DNA of 64,000 nucleotides, taken from the NCBI GenBank assembly GCA_003194525.1, contig NBIV01000309.1, forward strand, positions 1 through 64,000, read 5' to 3'. The stretch is from Gracilariopsis chorda (lineage: Eukaryota > Rhodophyta > Florideophyceae > Gracilariales > Gracilariaceae). Made by a program: the position numbers and the translations under genes. Below are positions 54,641 through 64,000 of this stretch, one piece after another (within the stretch, counting starts at the first letter, position 1; every line of letters begins with the position of its first letter). The notes under the pieces were generated by a model, which was not told where the DNA came from, ran no database searches, and saw only the letters and a list, made by a program, of their open reading frames with translations.

Positions 54641-56990
54641 ATCTAGTGCCACAATGAAACAAGCGTCTGTTTCTAGTGCGACCCAGACACCCTCCCATAT
54701 ACTTGCAAAGCGCGAAAAGGCATGTGCAATCATCATTGGTGCACTTGGTGATGCCCCACTGCGTGTAGTCATGGATGTGGATGATGACCCTGGTCGCATG
54801 CTTCAACTACGTGATGCTAGATATGCCTCAAACAGGACTGTGTCTCGTATAGCTGTGCAGACTCAGCTGTTCAGAATGTCATACAAAGGCCAAAACATGT
54901 CTGAGTATGTGGACCAGTTTGCCTCTCTGTTCTCGCAGCTGGACCGCATGTGCAAGGATGCGGCTATACCTGAGTCTCACAAGGCACCTATGCTTCTGGC
55001 CTCTATTGACCCCAACTGCTCTTTGGAGTCAACTGCAGCAGCACTTAGGACCAAGGAGATCTCCGAACTGAGATGGGACTATGTGGCGACAACCCTGATT
55101 GATGAATATAATGCTCGTCAAATGCGGTCAGGTAGTTCCGGCAGAGGTCTTAATCGCAAAAAGAACAGGAACAAGGGTGGTGCCCGTATAAGTGGACACA
55201 GCAGTTCATCCATTGGTAATGAAAATGATGGTAACGCGTCAGATTCAACCATTGTTAACGACCCCACTGGTCGTGCGTATGCTGCTGGAAGCAGAAACGG
55301 GTACCACTGCACCTTCTGCGACAGTGATGGACATATTCAAGACCGATGTCACGTGAATCCAGACAACCCTAACAACCATCCGCCACAAGCAATCTTGGAC
55401 CAGCTGAGGGTGAAAGCAGTTGAGAAGCCAAAGCGTTGTGGGAAGTCATCCAGTAGAGCGTCCAAAGTTGAGATTGCTGGTGTTGCTAATGAGAAGTCTT
55501 CAGTGGTACCGCCAGCTATTACTCACACCGAAATTTATGCGGACAGTGGTGGTACGTCTCATTTCTTCTGTTCTGTATCTGCGTTCGTTCCAGACACACT
55601 GATTGACATACCAGAGAAGACAATTGAGCTAGCTGACAACAACACGGTTATTGCCGCGCAACAAGGAGATGTCATACTACCCTTCTCGGATGGGAACCTC
55701 AGGTTGTCGAAAGTGCTGCTAGTTCCGAATCTTGGATATAACCTAGTATCTGTAGGTCGCTTAGCTGACAAGGGTATCCAGTCATGGTTCTGTGGTAAGC
55801 AGGTAACCGTACAACATGAGGACGGGTTTGACATTGGACACGGGACTCGTCATAATCGGTCCCGTCTATACATGCTACCCAACCCCATTGACCATTGGGA
55901 TACATCCAAGATGTTTTCTGCAACAGACGACAGCACAAGTACATTGTGGCATCGCAGACTGGCACATATGAATGAGCATGACCTACAAAAGGTTCATGAA
56001 CATGTCGACGGAGTCCCAGAACTCAAGAGCATGGAGGAGATATGTCGATCGTGTCTGCTTGGCAAAGCACATAAACTGCCATTTCTAGGCAAGTTTGAAA
56101 TATCTGACAACGTTGGAGACCTTGTGCACTCAGAAATTATGGGTCCATTAGTGCCATCGTTCCCAGATCGACTCCGGTATGCATCTGGATTTGTGGATGA
56201 TCACTCGCGATATGCAGTACTTGGGTTCATGATGCATAGGTTTGAGATTGCAAAAGTGTTCTCGGGTGTGACGCAGAAGCTCAAACCGCTTGGAGGAAAG
56301 CATGTGCTTATTCGAAAACTGCCCTCTGACAATGCAGAAGAATACATTGCCTTGCAAGAGAATCCCAAGAATGGTCGCCAGGAGGTATCGTTTTCTCCAC
56401 CGTATACCCCAGAACATAATGCTATTGCAGAGCGAATCAATCGCACTATGGGTGAAACTGCCCGAGCTTTGCTCATTCAAGCAAACCTTTTAGAATGTTT
56501 GTGGTCGTATGCACTAAAACATGTTATTTATGTTCGCAATAGAGTGTCGCACTCCACCACCGGCGTAACACCATATGTGCTAGTGACCGAAACTAGGGCT
56601 TCTTTGAAGTATGTCAGAGTATTTGGATGTGCCGCATATGTATTAAAAATAAACCCGGGCACCAAGTTCTAGTGTCGTGCACTTGAGGGAGTGTACTTGC
56701 AGACTCTTGAGCATGGTGTTTATGAGGTCCTAGTTACTGATGGCGACGATATTCCTCGAATAGTAAGGTCCCGTCATGTCACTTTTGATGAATCTAGGTT
56801 CCCTTGTGCACCATATCTCAGGAACTATATGGATGACGAAAGCACATTGTTTAAAGTTGAAAGGAAGTTGAGGGGATGGAAGGGAAGTTCGCCAGCTCTC
56901 GCTTGGATTTACTTGGAGGTCCTTCAGGCACATCTTATGTACCACTCTAAACTCGAATTGCGCAGGAACACCAACTACAAGTAAAACCTA
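54641..56990 (+). mobile_element. Ty1/copia retrotransposon C2 (fossil, partial)
   Basis: One long + frame covers gag (CCHC knuckle YHCTFCDSDGHIQDRCH near 55.31-55.35 kb), protease (IYADSGGTSHFF), GAG-pre-integrase (LWHRRLAHMNEHDL) and integrase. The reverse transcriptase half is absent and the copy ends beside the LTR at 57000-57626. It has few interruptions but is incomplete. Confidence 0.85.
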
Positions 56991-56999
56991 AACCACTAA

Positions 57000-57626
57000 G
57001 CAGGGACACTCAATACTACCAATCATCATCTAACATGACATAGCCAGATCAGCACAACCTCATTACATCAACGCACACCAACGCACCAACGTTCCGTAAT
57101 AGTTACGTGCATACACATGACCATGACAAGGCACAAAATCACGACTCCAACACACGCCAGCACATGCCAACACATCACGGTAAGTCAACACGTCACAGTA
57201 AGTCGGCACGTAACCTGTGGTGTTAGTGCCATGTCATCATGTGGCAATGCACACAACACACACGTCATCAATATACCCGTGCATGTGTAAACCTGTTGTC
57301 AGTGCATGCGCACCTTACCATTGTACCAACCACTGCTGTACCACTTGTACCAGCTGTCAACCACTTCACCAGTATCCCCTGCACACAACGTACACTGTGA
57401 CCACTGTAGTAGCTGGACACGTGGGTGTGTCCAACCGATCCAGTTATGCCATACCACTTGTACGCACCACGTTGCATATGTACATTTGCAGTAGCCAATC
57501 AGAAGCCAGTTTCACGTTGAGTTCGCGCACACGCGCATATGCGCTTTTGCAGAGGTACCCTCTAAAACAGCCCATGCTCCCCGGAACATTTGGTTTTCAG
57601 TGACAGCACAGGTACTACTGCCAACA
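57000..57626 (-). repeat. 3' LTR region of copia C3
   Basis: On the minus strand it starts TGTTGGCAGTAG directly after a G-rich polypurine tract and the end of the C3 RNase H. It shares inverted CCAAT (GATTGGCTACTGCA) and CGCATATGCG words with the LTR-like segments at 54.1-54.3 and 60.04-60.18 kb. The low edge is approximate. Confidence 0.6.
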
Positions 57627-59600
57627 CCCCCCCTCTGTCACTGACTTCAAAGGTCTAAGGGCAGCAAGCCATAGTCACCGCGGAACCTTGCCAACTTAAC
57701 TCGACCTAGCGCTTTCGTCAGCATATCGGCAACCATGTCTTCCGTGGAACAGTACTGTAACTGGACGGTTTTGTCGCGTAGAGCCTCTCTGGTGAAGTGA
57801 AAGCGAATATCAATGTGCTTAGTACGCTTGTTCACAACTCCATTTCGAGCAAGGTCGATGCAACCTTGGTTGTCCACGTAGACAGTTGTGGGCTCAACCA
57901 TTAGCGTCACTGACTCATCCACGTGCAGTCCACTTGCGTTGCCAATGCCACTCCACAGTCCTCTCAGCCAGATCGCTTCCTTCGTCCCACTGCACAGACT
58001 CACATACTCAGCCTCAGCGCTAGACAATGCAACTACTTCCTGTTGGCGCGAGCTCCAAGACACAGGAGCACCGCACATCATGAACACATACCCACTGGTG
58101 GACTTGCGGCTGGATGTATCACCTGCCCAGTCAAAGTCTACGTATCCATACAGCTGAGTATCAGTCGTGGTGCCATAAGTAATTCCGAGGGAGCGAGTGC
58201 CATTGAGGTAACGCAGAACACGCTTGACCGCTTTCCAATGAGTCTCTCCAGGTTTCTCGACATACTTGGCTAGCTTGGAACTGCAAACAAGATGTCCGGT
58301 CGAGTACCAACAGAGAGATACATCAGACAACCGATCACCTGACGATATGGGATGTTTGTCAGAGGCTCTTCTACCTTACTGAGGTCAGCACCAGAGTCCA
58401 TCGGAGTGTCCATTGGTTTGCACTGCAACATGCCAAAACGTTCTAAGACCTTACGCGTGTATGCAGACTGTGTCAGGTACAGCTGTCTGTTGGATCGATC
58501 ACGATGGATCTCGAACCCAAGTACCATGCGCGCTTCACTGAGATCCTTCATCTGAAAACGTTTTGACAGTTCACGCTTTACGCGATTTATTGTCTCCATA
58601 CTTGGGCTCGCAATGAGCAAGTCGTCCGCATAAAGAGCAATGATCACAAGCGCTCCCAGTACCTCTCCGGTGTAGACGCACTCGTCTGCAACGTTTGGCT
58701 TCAGACCCATCCAACCCACGAGGAACAAGCACATCTTTGCAAACCACTGCCCTGATGCCTATCGTAGCCCATAGATGGCTTCTTGAGAAGGCATACCAAG
58801 TCCTCGTTCCCAGGTTTGATGAATCCGTCCGGCTGCTCCATGTACACAGTCTCTTCCAGGTCGCCATTCAAGAATGCAGTCTTCACATCCATCTGGTGCA
58901 GATGATAGTTCTGCACTGCTACAATGGACAGAATCATTCTAATGGATGTGAATTTGACCACTGGTGCATACGTCTCGGAGACGTCTACACCTTCGATCTG
59001 CAGAAACCCTCGAGCCACCACACGAGCCTTGTACCTCACTGTCGGATCATCGTTGTTGCCAGCCTCATATTTTTGCACAAATACCCACTTGGATGATATC
59101 ACGTTGCTGTCAGCTGGCCTTGGCACTAACTCCCATGTGTCGTGCTCCATCAGAGACTCGTACTCACTGTTCATGGCCTTGGTCCACGCTTTTGAATCAG
59201 GACGTCACACCGCATCCGAGTATGAGGATGGGATGTCATCACTGGCAGTGAGTAGGGCAGTTCCGCGTCACCACGAGGTAGGCGCTCTACGCTCACGAGT
59301 GGATCTCCGAAGTGGTTGTGGATCTAGTACGTCTGGCTCAACTTCTGTCTCAGCTGTAGGCTCATCGTGGCCACTGCCTGAAGCTTCTTCTGGTGGAGTA
59401 TCTGGTGCAGCGGGTTCAACTTGGGCAGCATCGGTGGGTGTAGTAGAGGTGGAGGTGATGTTTGATTTCGGCTTGTCCGAGATGTCGATCTCAGCATAGT
59501 CGTCATCATCAAGGTGGTGTTGCAACGCACGCGGGTTATGAAAACAAAAGGGAAGAAACAACGGGAGGAAGAAGAAACAAGAAAATAAAACAAGGAAGGT
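57627..59600 (-). mobile_element. Ty1/copia retrotransposon C3 (fossil, 3' half)
   Basis: Minus-strand reverse transcriptase (YAPVVKFTSIRMILSIVAVQNYHLHQMDVKTAFLNGDLEE, shown here in part as YAPVVKFTSI) and RNase H (SSAEAEYVSLCSGTKEAIWL) of a different copia lineage from C1/C2/C4, closer to the common plant type. An acidic Ser/Thr linker lies near 59.27-59.55 kb. Gag and integrase parts are absent. It is broken, with a few interruptions. Confidence 0.82.
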
Positions 59601-59830
59601 TGTCAGCCTTAGTCGACCAGTTTACTCGACAGCAGGCAAAGCCAATCTACATACACCCTACCGCACACACTTCACCGTCGTCGCGGCAAGCGACGGCGGT
59701 GGTTGCACCATTACACTACACGTTATTCGTGTGTGCAGGTGTACACGAAAAGCGCACACAATCTAGAGGGTCACAATTTCAAATAACTAAATCAATCAAT
59801 GCGGCAAATCCATTGCCAGTCCCTTGATCT
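59601..59830. other. Short non-coding stretch between C3 and the C4 LTR
   Basis: No gene. It is purine-rich at its left end on the + strand. The junction of C3 with older sequence probably lies here. Confidence 0.35.
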
Positions 59831-60195
59831 GCAACCAGCTCTAAAAAAATCAACAATTACCATCCTGGCACTCCAACCCCTCCGCGCAGCCCGCAAACGC
59901 ACATTGTCCCAAATCACCCAATACAGCTCCCATTCGCATCTTCGGCATTGCAGCACAACCGTCTACTGCGCGCACACTTGGACCAACCACATTGCTCCAC
60001 TTGTGCATATCCGCAATCCAGTACCATAAACTCCATAACACTTGTACGGTATACAATGCATATAGCATTTTGCAGTAGCCAATCACATTGCCGTTTCACG
60101 TTGGGTTTGAGCAGAGGCGCATATGCGCTTTTGGAGCGAGGGGCTCCAAAAGTGCCCATTGTCCCCTGAAGGTTTGGTTTTGGACCAAGCTGACA
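59831..60195 (-). repeat. 3' LTR region of copia C4
   Basis: On the minus strand it starts TGTCAGCTTGGTCC at 60195 and contains AAAAGCGCATATGCGC, AACCCAACGTGAAACGGC and GATTGGCTACTGCA. The low edge is not fixed. Confidence 0.55.
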
Positions 60196-63100
60196 CCTTC
60201 TGTGGGGGTTGGCCAGGCACTCGACCACTTGTAGAGTTCAACACTTCAACACTCCTTCTCGAGTTCCTGTCCAAGACCAAGCCGTTTGAGAATTGCATTA
60301 ACACTCATACGTCCCAATGGCTTGGTGAGTAAATCGGCATCATTCAGCTCACTTGGGACGTATTGAACACTAATCACATTGTCTCTTATGAGATGTCGGA
60401 TAAAGTGAACCTTTACATCAATGTGCTTAGCACGACTAGAAGGACACCTTTCACCACCAGCCCACTCCAATGCGCACTGGTTGTCAGAGTGTAGAGGAAC
60501 CAAAGGTTTCATGTCGAAGCCGCATTCCCGTAGCACACGAGCAACCCATACCACTTCCTGTGCAGCCAAAGTCAGAGCATAGTACTCCGCCTCGCCAGTG
60601 GATAGCGCAACTGACGCTTGTTTTCTACCACCATACCAGCAGGTTGCTGACCCAAGTTTAACGATATACCCGGACATCGACTTCCGACTCGTAGTATCTC
60701 CAGCGTAGTCAGAGTCCACAAAACCATGCAGATCTAGCGATCCAGGCCTGTAGCATAGCCCATGCTGTCGCGTTCCACAAAGGTACCTGAGCACACGCTT
60801 CACTGCTTTGTGACACCAAGCGGTAGGAGCACTCTGAAAACGAGCCAGGATGAGAACTGGTGCAAGTATATCCAACCTAGTACGTAGTGCCAAGTACAGC
60901 AGAGACCCGATCATCTGCTGGTACAACTGCACATCCATTGGTGATTTGTCCTCCTCCATTGCTAGAGATGTGAAGAAGCACTCCACCATAGGGCTAGGTA
61001 CTGGCTTAGCGTTCTGGAGACCAAATCGTCGAAGTATACTTTCAATATACAGCGACTGTCCCAGCTTGACACCAAGGAGTTGTCCGGCTGTACCTATCTT
61101 CCATGACAGCTCCACGCCAAGGTACAGAGTGATTCGGTTCTCAATGCGGAGGTCATAGAGTGTTTTGAGCTCCTCCAACACCGTAGTCCGTTGCTCCAGC
61201 GTTGGCGTGAACACCAGAATGTCGTCCACATATACGAGTATGTAGGCATACATGCCATCTCCAACCTTTCGCTTGAATACGCACGGTGCGCTGGGTAGTT
61301 CCTCAAAACCCAACCTCTTCATGTCTGCTTTGAACTTGGTGTGCCATGCTAGATGAGCCTGTTTCAAACCGTACATAGCCTTGAGTAACTTATGGCACTT
61401 TGTGGTCAGACCAGGAACACCACGCGGCGACATCACCCACACGTCTTCTTTAAGCTCACCGTTGAGAAATGCAGTCTTAACATCTACTTGAGCCACATAC
61501 ATCTGAAGACAAAGTGCGACGTACAGGAACATGCGGACCAGGCTAAATGGCACTACTGGCGCGTATGTCTCCATGTAGTTCTGCCCGTATGTCTGGTGAT
61601 TGCCACCAGCCAAAACCCTAGCCTTGAATCTCTCAACTGATCCTTTGGCATCGCGCTTTACGTTTAGAATGACATGAGTAGGAAGAGGCTGAGAGGCAGG
61701 TGATTCATCCTCCTCCCAAGTGTTCTTCTCCTCCAGAGATGTCAGTTCTTCATCAATGGCACTCTTCCAAAGGCTCTGCTCAGGTGGTGTGGCAGACAGT
61801 GCTTCGCCCAGAGTAGGTTCATCACTGGTAGTAATATCCATTTGTGACGTTGCACTACCGGCCATGTACCACCACTTAGCTGGTGCACGTCGTGTACGGC
61901 GAGGATAGCGAGGTTCTGGTTCAGATTCCGGTAAGACATCAGTGTCCGAAGTATGTTGACTAGCACTTGGGGCATGCTCACCACAATTGTCTGGGTCCAA
62001 ATCGTCACCAGAAGTATGCTCGCTATCATCTGGATGATCGGTACCGCTTTCAATGCTCTGTGCCGTTGGTATAGGAGTGGATTCAATATGTTCCGTATCA
62101 CTCTCAATGTCGAATGGGGTGTCCACAGAAACCATACTACCACTCTCAGTATCGATTTCAGAGTGATCTGTGCATTCATAAGTATCATCTGATGCACCTT
62201 CATCACTCATAACATGTTCCAGAAATGGTACCCCAGGGAACTTGGACTCGTCAAATGTCACATGCCGAGACTTTACAATGCGTGGAATCTCATCACTATC
62301 ATTGACTAAAACATCATACACACCATGCTCAAGAGTCTGCAAGTACACTCCCTCAAGTGCACGAGACTCGAACTTGGTATCCGGTTTCATCTTAAGCACG
62401 AACGCAGCACACCCAAACACTTTGACATGCTTCAGGGATGGTTTTGAACCAGTCATCAAAAGGTAAGGGCTGCTTCCAGTTGCTGAGTGATAAACCCTAT
62501 TGCGAACATGTATGACGTGCTTTAATGCGTATGGCCACAAGCACTCTGGGAGACTTGCCTGTATGAGCAAAGCTCGAGCAGCTTCCTCCATAGTGCGATT
62601 GATGCGCTCGGCTATTGCATTGTGTTCCGGAGTATACGGAGGAGAGAAAGAAGTGTCTTGAAGATTGTTGGCAGGGTTCAGTTGCAACGCAATATACTCA
62701 TAGATTAGCAATACTGGACTCCGATGTCTTCATGCAATGATCTCCACTAGTTGGTGACGATGATGGGGTTGGGTTGGTACCTTGCAATATCGGATCGGGT
62801 AAGGTGTACAACCCCGAGCGTCGATCGCGATGGCCACTGCCGACTACAAACCCATTGTCCAAGGTGAGACGAACTTCACTTGAGCGAAAGATAGATTCAA
62901 TGCCCTTGTCCGCCAAGCATCCTATGGACACCAAATTGTATTCCAGTTCTGGAACGAACAGGACATCAGTCAATCGTAGGTTTGCGTACTCAAATGGCAA
63001 TACTATGTCACCCCGCTGCGTTGCACATACTTCAGTATTGTCCGCAAGCATGATGGTTCGAGTTTCTACGTTGTGCAAAGACTCGAGAATAAACGCAGAC

Positions 63101-64000
63101 ACCGAATGGAAAAAGTGTGATGTAGCACCACTATCGGCATAGGTGTCCATATCACAACTGTCGGGAGGTACGATGGAAGACTTTTCCAGTGCCATACCAC
63201 ATACCTCAATCTTTGATGAACTACCAGCCGGTTTATTGCAAGACTTGGACGCCCCAGATTTGCTCTTCGATTTGATGTTAAGCTTGTCCAGGATGCTTTT
63301 GGGTAAGTGATTATCTGGGTTATCGGGATTCACATGGCATCTGTTCTTTGTGTGACCATCACGATCACAGAATTCACAGTGATAAGTCCGGTTACTGCAC
63401 ACCACGTATGCTCTACCAGTTGTACTTGGCCGATCATCAGAGTCACTTCCATCCCTGATGTGAGTGTGACTGGAGTTTTGGGACACACGTGAACCACCAG
63501 AACCTTTGCTTCTGTTTTTCTTTCGACTTCGCGTACGTCCTGAACTAGAAGAACTGACCAGACGAGCATTGTACTCATCGATCAAAGTGGTTGCCACATA
63601 GTCCCAAGTCAGTTCCGATATGTCCTTGGTACGGAGTGCAGCAGCCGTGGACTCCAACGAACTGTTCGGATCAATGGAAGCAAGTAGCATAGGTGCCTTG
63701 TGAGACTCCGGTATAGCAGCATCCTTGCCCATACGGTCTAACTGAGCGAACAATGCCGTGTATTGATCCACATAGCTGGACATGTTCTCACCGCTGTACG
63801 ACATTCGGAACAATCGTGTCTGCACTGCAATTCTAGATACAGTCCTATTGGAGGCATAACGTCCATCCAAGAGTTGCAACATACGTGCAGGATCATCATC
63901 CACGTCCATGACTACGCGTAATGGAGCATCACCAAGAGCACAGATGATGATACCACAAGCCTTTTCTCGTTTCGCAATGATACGGGGAGTTGCTATTTCA
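60196..64000 (-). mobile_element. Ty1/copia retrotransposon C4 (fossil, runs off the right edge)
   Basis: Minus-strand copia with gag (from beyond the window to about 63.3 kb, knuckle YHCEFCDRDGHTKNRCH), protease (TYADSGATSHFF), integrase, an acidic linker, reverse transcriptase (VDVKTAFLNGELKEDVW, YILVYVDDILVF) and RNase H (ALSTGEAEYYAL). This is the best preserved LTR element here, with long frames and only about one or two visible interruptions. The 5' LTR is outside the window. Same lineage as C1 and C2. Confidence 0.88.

Noticed and set aside
1-64000. CRISPR array, rRNA genes, telomere repeats
   Set aside because: None seen. Repeats present are LTRs, inverted repeats, one minisatellite and one tandem duplication, and all features are eukaryotic.

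Overview
Setting. This is eukaryotic nuclear DNA from a transposon-dense region. At least seven LTR-retrotransposon copies (Ty3/gypsy and Ty1/copia), three plain DNA transposons with complete uninterrupted transposase ORFs, and only a few host genes are visible. The clearest host gene is a single uninterrupted frame of 1,017 codons, and I see no confident introns. An intron-poor genome loaded with LTR elements and piggyBac-, hAT- and copia-type elements fits a red alga such as a florideophyte, but an oomycete or other protist cannot be excluded from sequence alone. I hold the lineage guess weakly. Layout, left to right. 1-2249: the end of a possible gene, then no recognisable gene. 2250-10760: gypsy fossil A (+), whose integrase region is interrupted by a 4,162-bp DNA transposon (5783-9944) with a 1,107-aa uncharacterised protein. 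10974-21092: gypsy fossil B (-), whose gag region is interrupted by a 2,826-bp piggyBac-like element (17771-20596). 21093-27500: the host island, with a 1,017-aa disordered nuclear-type protein, a proline-rich repeat protein and a 141-aa protein with a TATA box and poly(A) signal. 28832-41520: old gypsy fossil D (-), with a 4-kb block of opposite-strand reading frames and a 350-bp loop-less palindrome. 41866-48738: a 6,873-bp hAT element inserted in a further copy of the D LTR; its 4-kb non-coding part is full of near-perfect hairpins. 50163-64000: a cluster of copia fossils in both orientations, the last running off the window. Main point. The three DNA transposons sit in LTR fossils that have a relative elsewhere in the window, so each insertion site can be compared with an unoccupied relative. 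That comparison gives target duplications of TTAA (4 bp) for the 1,107-aa element, CTAG (4 bp) for the piggyBac-like element and GTAGCGAG (8 bp) for the hAT element. The best candidate for an undescribed system is the TTAA element. Its protein has a DD(34)D-like acidic triad, an AT-hook-like motif and three cysteine clusters, and it carries none of the piggyBac motifs that a TTAA duplication would normally suggest. Second is the hAT element with its hairpin array, and third the CTAG duplication at a piggyBac-type element.
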